From: Vicingus sp036171675
GTDB lineage: Bacteria; Bacteroidota; Bacteroidia; Flavobacteriales_E; Vicingaceae
Direction of reading: 5' to 3'
Length of the DNA stretch: 64,000 nucleotides
Assembly: GCA_036171675.1 (NCBI GenBank)
Contig: JAVHRO010000080.1
Coordinates: forward strand, 1-64,000
Position numbers and translations under genes: made by a program. The notes beneath the pieces were generated by a model, which did not search any database, was not told where the DNA came from, and worked only from the letters and a program-made list of their open reading frames with translations. Shown piece after piece: positions 7,882 to 15,968 of this stretch; within the stretch, counting starts at the first letter, position 1, and each line of letters opens with the position of its first letter.

Positions 7882-10278
7882 TTGAAAAAAATAACATTAT
7901 TTTTATTTCTCAACAATTTTGTTTGTTTAATTGCATTTGCACAACACACCATTACCGGAAAAGTAACGGACGAAAACAACCAACCTTTAGAATTTGTGGT
8001 GCTTACTGTAATGCAAAACGATAGCATCCTAAAAGAAGAAGTGGTAAAAGAACAAGGCGAATTTGCTGTATCACTTCCTGCGGGAACTTATTCGTTTAAC
8101 ATCATCTATTTTGGCAAAATAATTTTAACACGAGAAGTTGCCGTTACCCAATCGGTAAACTTAGGAAACTTACAAGCCACCATTGGCAGCCTTACCCTAG
8201 GTGAGTTTGTTTTAGAAGACACCAAAAACTTGATTGAACGAAAAGTAGATAGGCTTGTGTTTAATGTAGAAAATACAGTGGCAGCAAGTGGAGGAGATGC
8301 GTTGGATTTACTTAAAATTACGCCACGAGTAAAAGTAGAAAACGATAAAATTGCCATGATTGGTAAAAGCGGTATGTCAGTGATGATTGACGATAGAATA
8401 GTGCAACTTTCTGGAGAGGAGTTGGTGAATTATTTAAAAAACATACCATCTGATAACATTAAAAGCATAGAAGTAATTACCAACCCACCAGCAAAATACA
8501 GTGCTGAAGGCAATAGCGGATTAATTAACATTAAACTCAAAAAGTCGATTAACAACAGTTGGAGTGCAGATATTAGAAGTTCTTACCAACAAACTACTTA
8601 TGCTAGAGGCTCTGTTGGAGGTAATTTTAATTATAGAAAAAACAAACTCTCTTTCTCTACAAATATCAATTACTCAAATGGTTCAAATGCAAGTCAAAAC
8701 ATTACGAAAGTATATTATCCTGATATATTATTGCAAGAAGATATTAATGGAAGAAATTATTACCAGCCCCTAAACGTAAAGTTAGGAGTAGATTATAAAA
8801 TTTCCGAAAAATTAACTACTGGATTTTCGTTAAATAGCACCAAAATATTTCCATTAAACAGCTCCTCAACAACCTGCAGCAAATTGGTAGATAATGTTAC
8901 TCAAATTACGGATTCGATAATAAAAACCAATTCAACAGACAGGCAAACAAAGACGAATAATAGCTTAAATTATCATTTGGTTTATTCCATAGACACTCTT
9001 GATAGAAAGCTTTCACTAGATGTGGATTATTTTAACTTCAACGATAAAATAGATAAATTTTTTGAGTCAACTACTCTTTTAAATAGTGGAGAAATTTCAA
9101 ACGGTTCTTTTGTTTCTGCAAATAATATTGGAAACCAGCAAATAGAAAATTATTCGGTTAATTTAGACATGGAACACCCTTTTAAATGGGCTACCTTTAA
9201 TTATGGCGGACGATTAACTACCACCCAAACCGATAATAATTTGAAGTTTTTTGATTTAGAAACAGGTGTGCCTATTTTCGATGATAGCCAAAGTAACACG
9301 TTTGTTTTTACAGAAAATACCCAAGCAGTTTATTTTTCGGCACAAAAAGAGCTCTCAAAAAAATGGGAGGCAAAAGCTGGGTTACGTGCCGAAAATACCA
9401 ATACCAAAGGAAAATCTGTTACCCTAAACCAAACCAATACTATAACATATTTTCAGCTTTTCCCTACGGCTTACCTTTCTTATAACCCAAACGATAGCAA
9501 CAGTTTTTCGTTAAATTACGGCAGAAGAATTAATCGTCCTTCATTTTCATTGCTAAACCCTTTTCGCTATGTCTATAATCCTTATTCTTTTTCTGAAGGA
9601 AATCCGTTTCTATTGCCGTCTTTCTCCCATAATTTGGAGTTAGAGTACATGTATAAAGATTTTTGGGTAAACACCCTTTATTTTTCTAAACTCGAAAACG
9701 ATTTTGAACAAGTTACCTTAGTGGATAGTTCAAGCATTGTTATGCGTACCGTTCCTAAAAATTTCATCGAAAACAGTACGGTTGGTTTAACTGAAAACAT
9801 TACCATCAATCCGTTTAAAGCATTAAAAACAAGTTTTTCTGTTGATGTTTATTATAGTTCAACTACATCGTCAATTCCGTTTGCACTTAATTTACTAAGT
9901 GGTTGGAACGGAGGTTTAAGTATTTCTAACGATTTTACGTTAAACAAAAGCAAAACAGCCTTTTTTAATATATCTTATTTCTACATCACAAAAGGAGTTA
10001 ACAACTTAGACAGAAACAATGATTTTGATCAACTAGATGTTGCTTTAAAACTGTTGTTTTGGAAAGAAAAAGTAAAATTAACCATTGCTGGAAACGATTT
10101 ATTGAGCAGTTTTAGACCAGAATATATTTCAGTTACCAACGGTATTAAAAACTCCTTTAAAAACTACACCGACAATCGTTTTTTTAGAATTTCTCTAGCA
10201 TACAATTTTGGTGGTTCTTCAAAAAACAATGAGCAACGAGAAAATAAAAATAGTGAAGAATTAAACAGAACGAATTAA
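7882..10278 (+). CDS. Outer membrane beta-barrel protein with CarboxypepD-regulatory domain
   Basis: About 798 residues from the TTG at 7882. The first residues LKKITLFLFLNNFVCLIAFAQ form a good signal peptide cleaved after FAQ. Then comes a carboxypeptidase-regulatory/CNA-B-like domain (HTITGKVTDENNQPLEF), a plug-like segment (GMSVMIDDRIVQLSGEELVNYLKNIPS, written here only as its ends GMSVMID and YLKNIPS), ITNPPAKYSAEGNSGLINIK, and a long barrel ending in an aromatic strand (FRISLAYNFGG). This is the Bacteroidota outer-membrane barrel family related to TonB-dependent receptors; no TonB box or SusD partner is seen, so the cargo is unknown. An upstream in-frame ATG at 7792 would put 30 non-signal residues and the G9 tract in front, so I prefer 7882. 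The GIN-domain gene follows. Confidence 0.75.
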   Translation: MKKITLFLFLNNFVCLIAFAQHTITGKVTDENNQPLEFVVLTVMQNDSILKEEVVKEQGEFAVSLPAGTYSFNIIYFGKIILTREVAVTQSVNLGNLQATIGSLTLGEFVLEDTKNLIERKVDRLVFNVENTVAASGGDALDLLKITPRVKVENDKIAMIGKSGMSVMIDDRIVQLSGEELVNYLKNIPSDNIKSIEVITNPPAKYSAEGNSGLINIKLKKSINNSWSADIRSSYQQTTYARGSVGGNFNYRKNKLSFSTNINYSNGSNASQNITKVYYPDILLQEDINGRNYYQPLNVKLGVDYKISEKLTTGFSLNSTKIFPLNSSSTTCSKLVDNVTQITDSIIKTNSTDRQTKTNNSLNYHLVYSIDTLDRKLSLDVDYFNFNDKIDKFFESTTLLNSGEISNGSFVSANNIGNQQIENYSVNLDMEHPFKWATFNYGGRLTTTQTDNNLKFFDLETGVPIFDDSQSNTFVFTENTQAVYFSAQKELSKKWEAKAGLRAENTNTKGKSVTLNQTNTITYFQLFPTAYLSYNPNDSNSFSLNYGRRINRPSFSLLNPFRYVYNPYSFSEGNPFLLPSFSHNLELEYMYKDFWVNTLYFSKLENDFEQVTLVDSSSIVMRTVPKNFIENSTVGLTENITINPFKALKTSFSVDVYYSSTTSSIPFALNLLSGWNGGLSISNDFTLNKSKTAFFNISYFYITKGVNNLDRNNDFDQLDVALKLLFWKEKVKLTIAGNDLLSSFRPEYISVTNGIKNSFKNYTDNRFFRISLAYNFGGSSKNNEQRENKNSEELNRTN

Positions 10279-10405
10279 ACGAATTAACAACTCGGTATTT
10301 TGTAGTGTACAATGCAGAAGAAAGGTTTTTAATAGTAGCTTGCAAGCAAAGAGCGATAAAGAATTAACCTCTTTAAACGATGATTCAATTTTTAAATAAA
10401 TCCCC

Positions 10406-11089
10406 ATGAAAAAAACAACCCTCTACATCATCACATTAATTTTTATGTCTTGTACATATAGTCAAGAAGATAAAAAAGCAATAGTTATTCCTATTGAGAA
10501 TAACTTTACAGCAATAGATATCACCGCTCTTGATAACATCATTTTAGAAAAAGGTACAACGCAAAAAATAGAAATTACCAAAGGGCAAGAGTATCAAAGC
10601 CTTTTAAAATATAGTGTAATCAACAATAAATTGGTTATCTCAAAAGAAAGCACCAAAAAAAATAGGCAAATCCATTTAAAAATTACCTATCAAAATTTGA
10701 ATGAGTTAAAATTGGTTAATGTAGCAAATGTATCGTGTGTAAATGCCATCAATACTACCAATCTAACGGCTGCAATACACAATGTTGCCAATGTAACCCT
10801 TGCTGTTAATTGCGACCAACTCAACTTAATTTGTACCAATTCGGCAGATTTAACCCTAACAGGGCAATCGAAAACCAACGAAATTGAAGTAAAAAATACA
10901 GCCGATTTAGATTTTTCTAAACTTGTTGTAGAACAAATAAATTTAGTAGCTAAAAATGGTGCAAATGGAAAAATAAATACATCAGGAAAACTTTCTTTGA
11001 TACTTGAAAATTATGCTTCATTTTCGGTAAAAGGTTCTCCAACTATCATTAAAAAAGAAGTTAAAAATGTGGCTAATTTTAAAATGTAA
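10406..11089 (+). CDS. GIN-domain (DUF2807) putative adhesin, secreted
   Basis: 227 residues. The N-terminus MKKTTLYIITLIFMSCTYSQ is a signal peptide with a possible lipobox (FMSC), so it may be a lipoprotein. The body is the head-GIN/DUF2807 beta-helix: FTAIDITALDNIILEKG followed by repeating short strands such as LKLVNVANVSC, LTAAIHNVANVTL and KVKNTADLDFS-like turns. Such proteins are envelope-anchored with unknown ligand in Bacteroidota. It is 127 nt after the barrel gene on the same strand, so the two may be co-expressed. Confidence 0.75.
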   Translation: MKKTTLYIITLIFMSCTYSQEDKKAIVIPIENNFTAIDITALDNIILEKGTTQKIEITKGQEYQSLLKYSVINNKLVISKESTKKNRQIHLKITYQNLNELKLVNVANVSCVNAINTTNLTAAIHNVANVTLAVNCDQLNLICTNSADLTLTGQSKTNEIEVKNTADLDFSKLVVEQINLVAKNGANGKINTSGKLSLILENYASFSVKGSPTIIKKEVKNVANFKM

Positions 11090-11142
11090 CAATTTATTGA
11101 TGTGTAGATGTGAAAATGTGTAAATGTGAATATTAGGTATTG

Positions 11143-11302
11143 GTGTCATTCTGAACGATATTTTACAAACTGAGGTACGAAGTTTAGTAGAATGAAGTGA
11201 AGAATCTAAATAAAAACAGAATCACTATTATAAACAGATTCTTCACTTCATTTTTCTACCCCGATATTCATCGGGATGAAAAATTTTGTTCGGAATGACA
11301 CA
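11143..11302. repeat. 160-bp palindromic element (GTGTCATTCTGAAC family)
   Basis: The outer arms are GTGTCATTCTGAAC (11143-11156) and GTTCGGAATGACAC (11289-11302), 13 of 14 complementary. The inner arms TGAAGTGAAGAATCT (11193-11207) and AGATTCTTCACTTCA (11236-11250) are perfectly complementary. A related element occupies 49116-49346 and a half copy is at 49376-49470. It is a non-coding dispersed repeat. The nearby 11313-11340 stretch (ATCTGCGTAAATCTGTGACA) looks like yet another short dispersed repeat. Confidence 0.7.
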
Positions 11303-11346
11303 AGAAAACAGCATCTGCGTAAATCTGTGACATCTGCGAGAAAAAA

Positions 11347-11502
11347 ATGACAAAAAAACAACTTAAATTTACTCCAGAACACGACCAAATCATCGTTTTA
11401 AAAGATGGTAAAATGTTAGAGATAGGTCATCACCAACAATTGGTTGCCGATAAAAACTACTACTTCAATCTAGTTAAAAACCAATTGGAGTTAGGTAATT
11501 AG
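11347..11502 (+). pseudogene. C-terminal fossil of a peptidase/ABC bacteriocin-type exporter
   Basis: A 51-codon open frame reading DQIIVLKDGKMLEIGHHQ and ending NLVKNQLELGN. This matches the extreme C-terminus of ABC exporter ATPases (after the H-loop: I-V-L-x-x-G-x-x-x-E-x-G-x-H), and the NLVKNQLELGN ending is what I recall for Bacteroidota peptidase-domain exporters. Walker A/B and the membrane domain are absent upstream; the preceding DNA is repeat. It is a relic rather than a functional gene. Confidence 0.6.
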
Positions 11503-11524
11503 TTCCTCTTTTTTCCTTAAATCG

Positions 11525-11539
11525 TGATGAATATCATTT
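11525..11539. promoter_or_regulatory. Second FNR-like operator site
   Basis: TGATGAATATCATTT has the TGAT-N4-ATCA core and matches 14 of 15 positions of the site at 5264-5278. It is 74 nt before the fossil of a molybdenum-hydroxylase [2Fe-2S] subunit, which suggests the lost gene was in the same regulon as the mobA/xdhC and bcr genes. Confidence 0.45.
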
Positions 11540-11613
11540 TAATTTAAGTTCTATTTATTGAATTTTACGAGTCTTCAACATTTTCAAATGTTGGAGGGTT
11601 AAAATTCATTACT

Positions 11614-11724
11614 ATGCAAATCATCAAATTAATCGTTAACGGAAAAGAACACAATGTAATTGTTGAGCCACACGAAACATTGGCTCACGTTTTACGAGAA
11701 AATTTGTGTTGCTATAGACGGTAA
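11614..11724 (+). pseudogene. Broken [2Fe-2S] subunit of a molybdenum hydroxylase (HcrC/XdhA/CoxS-like)
   Basis: A 36-codon frame reading KLIVNGKEHNVIVEPHETLA then HVLRENL is the ferredoxin-like N-terminus of the small subunit of xanthine-oxidase-family enzymes. The expected G-x-x-x-G-C-x-x-x-x-C-G-x-C cluster loop is missing: the sequence jumps to a segment that reads AIDGKNA in another frame (11711-11731), as in the family's later V-x-x-D-G-K. So an internal deletion plus frameshift destroyed the gene. In context it may have been 4-hydroxybenzoyl-CoA reductase; that substrate is inference. Confidence 0.55.
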
Positions 11725-11726
11725 AA

Positions 11727-11861
11727 ATGCTCTTTTTTGGAGTTGACCCAAAACCTATTGTAGGAGAAAGCTTGGTTTCTGTCAACAAACAAGAACTCGT
11801 TAAAAAAGAATCAAAGGCTCTCGTTTAGTTGATATCTATTCCAAAAAGTAAAAAAGAGAAA
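11727..11861 (+). pseudogene. Unidentified coding fossil with a frameshift
   Basis: The frame from 11727 reads FGVDPKPIVGESLVSVNKQE then LVKK and stops at 11828. Shifting one base continues as KGSRLVDIYSKK and then a stop. The two pieces look like one decayed C-terminus. I do not recognise the family. Confidence 0.35.
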
Positions 11862-12084
11862 TGATATGAGTATATTTGAATAGAAGTTTTGAAAAATTAA
11901 TAAATGAAACTCGTGGTGTATTTGATAAAAATTTGTCCATTCGAGTGTCTCGCAGTATTACGGGATGTATCGAAACCACAGCGTAGCATCAACCGAATAA
12001 AGTGAGTTCACGAACACCTATAAAAAAATAAGCCCAAATGCACTTCGGGTTAAAGGAAAAATAATTGTTGTAAAAATAAATAAA
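11862..12084. other. Gene-free stretch with repeat remnants
   Basis: Contains a short coding-like relic (SFEKLINETRGVFDKN, 11885-11932) that runs into a dispersed repeat at 11931-11975 (ATTTGTCCATTCGAGTGTCT then CGCAGTATTACGGGATGTAT), which recurs at 35518-35557. No complete gene is visible before the hemerythrin gene. Confidence 0.5.
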
Positions 12085-12612
12085 ATGGAAAACAATCCAA
12101 TTAAAGTAATGTATGATGAACATTTCATCATTAAAAAAGCAGAAAAAACAATTGGCAGTATTGATTGTTTATGGGAAAAAGACGCCCCAAGGTACATTGA
12201 AGTAATAACACAACTGATCGATTTTTTTAGAAACTATTCCGATGGTTATCATCATCATAAAGAAGAGGGCATTTTATTTCCTGCCATAAAAGACCATCCT
12301 GATTTTGTGTTGCAAGAAATGATTGATGAATTTAATGAGCACCATAATTCTTTTAGAGAATATACAAGGGATATTGTAGAAGCAATCGATAATAATGAAT
12401 TTCCAAAATCGTACAATCTTTTGCAGGAATATTTTAACGATTTGCTCGACCATATTGCTGCAGAAGATGAAGAATTGTTTGTTTTGGCTGAAAATTTAAT
12501 GAGTGATGACGAATTAGAAACCATGTATTTTAAATTTAAAGATGTTGATATGGAATTAGGATTAGAACGTAAAAAATCATACGAGCAAATGATTACTACA
12601 TTAGAAATTTAA
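12085..12612 (+). CDS. Hemerythrin-domain (HHE) protein
   Basis: 175 residues, soluble, helical. The di-iron ligand pattern is present: DEHFIIKKAE (His near residue 13), DGYHHHKEEGILFPAI (His/Glu), NEHHNSF and HIAAEDEELF. Such proteins bind O2 or NO, or repair iron-sulfur centres under nitrosative or oxidative stress. It stands alone, preceded by fossil DNA and followed by a 127-nt gap. A link to protection of the oxygen-sensitive reductase upstream is possible but unproven. Confidence 0.85.
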   Translation: MENNPIKVMYDEHFIIKKAEKTIGSIDCLWEKDAPRYIEVITQLIDFFRNYSDGYHHHKEEGILFPAIKDHPDFVLQEMIDEFNEHHNSFREYTRDIVEAIDNNEFPKSYNLLQEYFNDLLDHIAAEDEELFVLAENLMSDDELETMYFKFKDVDMELGLERKKSYEQMITTLEI

Positions 12613-12689
12613 GTAAACATAAAAAATCATCTACACGAAAAATCAAGTTTAACATTCAAATTTATTTGGTCAATGCTTTTAGATTGGAA

Positions 12690-12719
12690 TTGAAAAATCA
12701 AATCCTTTAATTAGCTTTG
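12690..12719 (+). promoter_or_regulatory. Bacteroidota-type promoter for yjdM
   Basis: TAGCTTTG (12712-12719) matches the -7 consensus TAnnTTTG; TTG at 12690-12692 with a 19-nt spacer fits the -33 element. The ATG is 20 nt downstream. Confidence 0.5.
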
Positions 12720-12739
12720 CCCATATTAAATAAAATAAA

Positions 12740-13081
12740 ATGCAAGAAGAAATAACCCCATGTCCACAATGCAAATCGCCTTATGGATATCCAACTGACA
12801 ATGATTTATTTTCATGCCCTGAGTGTGGCTTTGAATGGAGTCCGAAAGAACTGGCTGCCGAATACGAATTGGTTGTTAAAGATGCTAATGGAAAAATTTT
12901 ACAAAATGGCGATGATGTAGTAATCGTAAAAGATTTACCGGTAAAAGGATTTCAAAAATCGATAAAAGTAGGAACAAAAGTAAAAAACATTAGACTAGTA
13001 GAAGGCGACCATAATATCGATTGTAAAGTTGATGGCTTTGGTGGAATGGCATTAAAATCGGAGTTTGTAAAAAAAGCATAG
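12740..13081 (+). CDS. yjdM: Zinc-ribbon protein YjdM (PhnA-like)
   Basis: 113 residues with an N-terminal zinc ribbon, CPQCKSPYGYPTDNDLFSCP (C-x2-C ... C-x2-C), then the PhnA/YjdM domain DANGKILQNGDDVVIVKDL, KVGTKVKNIRLVEGDHNIDC and a C-terminal MALKSEFVKKA. Length matches the family (about 110). Despite the old name PhnA, its biochemical role is unsettled. The radical SAM gene begins 15 nt later, so they may share a transcript. Confidence 0.88.
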   Translation: MQEEITPCPQCKSPYGYPTDNDLFSCPECGFEWSPKELAAEYELVVKDANGKILQNGDDVVIVKDLPVKGFQKSIKVGTKVKNIRLVEGDHNIDCKVDGFGGMALKSEFVKKA

Positions 13082-13096
13082 GATAAATAAGTTGCT

Positions 13097-14026
13097 TTGA
13101 AAACATCAAAACCTTATAACGATTACTCTTCTTTTATAAAGCAAAAATTTAGCGAACGGGTACAAAAAATCTCGCTAGACACTGGTTTTACTTGTCCAAA
13201 TAGAGACGGCTCAAAAGGAGTTGGCGGATGTACATATTGCAACAACAATAGTTTTAATCCCTATTATTGCAAACCAAGCAAAAGCATTACTCAACAATTG
13301 GATGAAGGCATTGCTTTTTTTTCAAAAAAATACAAAACACAACAATACTTGGCTTATTTTCAGGCATATACTAATACCTATGCCGATATAACTTTAGTAA
13401 AAGAATTGTATCATGATGCCATTAACCACCCAGATGTAATAGGGTTAGTGATTGGCACTCGCCCCGATTGTATCAACGAAGAACTCGTTGAATTTTTAGC
13501 CGAATTTGCAAAAACAAAATATATAGCACTTGAATTTGGCGTAGAAAGCACATTAAATAGAACACTCGATTTAATTAACCGTTGCCATACATTTGAAGAA
13601 ACCAAGCAGGCTTACGAACTATGTAAAAACAAAGGATTGCATTTAGGAGCTCATTTAATTATTGGGCTCCCTGGCGAAACGCGTGAAGAAATGTTGAACC
13701 ATGCTGTTGAGGTTTCTAAATTACCTGTAAACACAGTAAAAATTCACCAGTTACAAATCATAAAACACACGATGATGGCTAAGCAACTTCAGGAAACACC
13801 TGAAATGTTTAACTTGTTTGAAGCCGATGATTATATCGAATTTATTTGTGATTTTGTTGCCTTACTAAGGCCAGATATTATTATTGAACGCTTTATCAGC
13901 GAATCACCACCTCATTTGTTAGTTGCCCCAAAATGGAATGGATTGAAAAACTTTGAAATGGTTGATAAAATTGAAAAACGAATGAATGAAAGAGGTATTT
14001 GGCAAGGGAAGAATATAGCAGGCTAA
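13097..14026 (+). CDS. Radical SAM protein, TIGR01212/YhcC family
   Basis: 309 residues. The [4Fe-4S]-SAM cluster motif is TGFTCPNRDGSKGVGGCTYC, the long-spaced form typical of YhcC/Elp3-like proteins, followed by NNNSFNPYY. LALEFGVES-type (IALEFGVEST) and HLIIGLPGETREEM segments of the barrel are clear, and the C-terminus has RFISESPPHLLVAPKW. The start is TTG at 13097 (MKTSKPYNDYSSFIK), the only start that keeps the family N-terminus. The molecular function of this family is not established. Its 3' end overlaps dprA by 4 nt. Confidence 0.85.
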   Translation: MKTSKPYNDYSSFIKQKFSERVQKISLDTGFTCPNRDGSKGVGGCTYCNNNSFNPYYCKPSKSITQQLDEGIAFFSKKYKTQQYLAYFQAYTNTYADITLVKELYHDAINHPDVIGLVIGTRPDCINEELVEFLAEFAKTKYIALEFGVESTLNRTLDLINRCHTFEETKQAYELCKNKGLHLGAHLIIGLPGETREEMLNHAVEVSKLPVNTVKIHQLQIIKHTMMAKQLQETPEMFNLFEADDYIEFICDFVALLRPDIIIERFISESPPHLLVAPKWNGLKNFEMVDKIEKRMNERGIWQGKNIAG

Positions 14027-15129
14027 CCCAATTTATACATTTTTCCTGGTAACGATTTTACAACACCTTTAAATTCCATTTGAAGTAATAACGACGAAGT
14101 TTTGCTCATGGGAAATTTGGTTAATAGAGCCATATCGTCAATCGCAATTTTTTCATGTTGTTGAATTACAGCTATTATTTTTTTTTCATCATTATTTAAT
14201 TCAACAAACAAATTTATCTGTTTATTGCTAATTGGCTTGTCGGCTTCCCAACCCATAATATATTCAACATCTTTTACCGATTGAATTAAATGTGCCTTGT
14301 TTTGTTTAATTAAGTCATTACATCCTTCCGATTGGGTATCCGTTATTTTTCCAGGTAGGGCAAAAACATCTCGGTTGTAGTCATTCGCTAAATTGGCAGT
14401 AATTAACGAGCCACCTTTATTACTCGACTCTATAACAATGGTAACATCAGCCATTCCTGCAACAATTCTATTTCTTTTTGGAAAATTTTCACGATCGGGT
14501 TTCGTGCCACTTTTAAATTCTGATACCAAACCTCCTTGTTCTAGCATTTGTTTTGCTGTAGATCGGTGTATGTTAGGATAAATTTTGTCTAAACCATGAG
14601 CCAACACACCAACGGTAGATAACTTATTTTTTAGAGCGGCTTTGTGAGCACAAATATCAATTCCAAATGCCAATCCACTTACAATAAGCGGTTGGTGTGG
14701 AACAAGATCTGCTATTAATTTTTCACAAAACTCTTTCCCATAATCGGTAGCATTTCTGGTTCCAACTATGCTAATTATTTTTGAAGCATTGAAATCAATA
14801 TTTCCTAATGAAAACATCACAAGTGGTCCATCCTCACAAAAAGTTAATCGTTTTGGATAATGTTCATCTAAAAAGGTAAGAGCATTGATGTTGTTTTTTT
14901 CGATAAATACCCACTCAGTCTCAGCAATGGAAAGGGCTTCAGTTTTATGTTGTAAAATATTTTGGGCATTAACAGCACCAATGCCCGGAATTTTTTCGAG
15001 TAACGATTTTTTCTCCTTAAAAACATGTTCAGCACTGCCGCAATAAGCAATTAACTTTTTTGCGGTAATACTTCCAATGTTAGGAATTTCGGTTAATGCA
15101 ATAAAGTAAACGATTTCTTTTTTATTCAA
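14023..15129 (-). CDS. dprA: DNA-processing protein DprA
   Basis: 368 residues. DprA binds incoming single-stranded DNA during natural transformation and loads RecA. The N-terminal SAM/HhH-like part has IPNIGSITAKKLI and IPGIGAVNAQNIL; the Rossmann-like core has SIVGTRNATDYG, VSGLAFGIDICAHKAAL, NFPKRNRIVAGMAD and GSLITANLANDYNRDVFALPG; a C-terminal winged-helix domain (IDDMALLTKFPMSKTSSLLL) ends the protein. Full length for the family. It is convergent with the radical SAM gene. Confidence 0.93.
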   Translation of the reverse strand: MNKKEIVYFIALTEIPNIGSITAKKLIAYCGSAEHVFKEKKSLLEKIPGIGAVNAQNILQHKTEALSIAETEWVFIEKNNINALTFLDEHYPKRLTFCEDGPLVMFSLGNIDFNASKIISIVGTRNATDYGKEFCEKLIADLVPHQPLIVSGLAFGIDICAHKAALKNKLSTVGVLAHGLDKIYPNIHRSTAKQMLEQGGLVSEFKSGTKPDRENFPKRNRIVAGMADVTIVIESSNKGGSLITANLANDYNRDVFALPGKITDTQSEGCNDLIKQNKAHLIQSVKDVEYIMGWEADKPISNKQINLFVELNNDEKKIIAVIQQHEKIAIDDMALLTKFPMSKTSSLLLQMEFKGVVKSLPGKMYKLG

Positions 15130-15230
15130 TGGAAGCTAATATTTAGAATGGTAAAAATAATAATTAGATTTACGACATAAAAAATTGATGAGCACAAATA
15201 ATCTAATTTGTTGTTTTTCAAAACTATAGT

Positions 15231-15968
15231 ATGATGCAAAAATGCTGTATAATAGTTCCATGTTACAATGAAGGGGATCGAATTCTAGAAGAAGAATTTG
15301 TTTCTTTCGTAAATGAATATCCTACATTTACAATTCTTTTCGTGAATGATGGTAGTAGCGACCATACCTTAGCAAAAATTGAACAATTAGCTAAAAAAAC
15401 TACCCGAATTAAAATTAGTTCACTCGAACAAAACTCAGGAAAGGCGGCAGCCGTTAGATTTGGTGTTTTAGAGGCATTAAAAGATGAAGGATTCACCTAT
15501 TTTGCATTTTTAGATGCTGATTTAGCCATTCCATTTTCGGAGTTTTTGAGATTATACCATATTACATTAATTAACAAGGAGTTAATGTTTACTTTTTTGT
15601 CAAAGATAAGAAGAGCAGATGCCGAAGTTAAACAATCTTACAAAAGATTTTTAATGGGACGAATATTGTCGTTATTTGCTAGATTCAGTCTAAAATTACC
15701 AGTTTATGACACGCAATGTGGTTGCAAATTAATGAACAGAGAAATAGCCGAATTGGTTTTTTCCAAGCCTTTTATTAGCGCTTGGTTATTTGATATCGAA
15801 ATTTTTTGGAGAATTTTAAACCAAAAAAACCAGCTCTATTTTAAAACGAATACCCTAGAAGTTCCTCTCAACAAATTAATGGATAGGGGAAGTTCTAAGG
15901 TAAGTGGAAAAGCAATATTTAAGTTGCCTTTCGAGTTTATTAAAATACATCGAACATATTCAAAATGA
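15231..15968 (+). CDS. Family 2 glycosyltransferase (dolichyl-phosphate glucosyltransferase-like)
   Basis: 245-residue GT-A enzyme. It shows IIVPCYNEGDRI at the N-terminus, FVNDGSSDHTL, NSGKAAAVRFGVLEA, the DADLAIP metal-binding motif, DTQCGCKLMNR, and WLFDIEIFWR. This matches ALG5-like polyprenyl-phosphate glycosyltransferases, which transfer a sugar onto an undecaprenyl-type carrier at the inner membrane. There is no C-terminal membrane segment. Its stop overlaps the start of the next gene by 4 nt (ATGA), indicating translational coupling with the YfhO-like membrane protein. Confidence 0.85.
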   Translation: MMQKCCIIVPCYNEGDRILEEEFVSFVNEYPTFTILFVNDGSSDHTLAKIEQLAKKTTRIKISSLEQNSGKAAAVRFGVLEALKDEGFTYFAFLDADLAIPFSEFLRLYHITLINKELMFTFLSKIRRADAEVKQSYKRFLMGRILSLFARFSLKLPVYDTQCGCKLMNREIAELVFSKPFISAWLFDIEIFWRILNQKNQLYFKTNTLEVPLNKLMDRGSSKVSGKAIFKLPFEFIKIHRTYSK

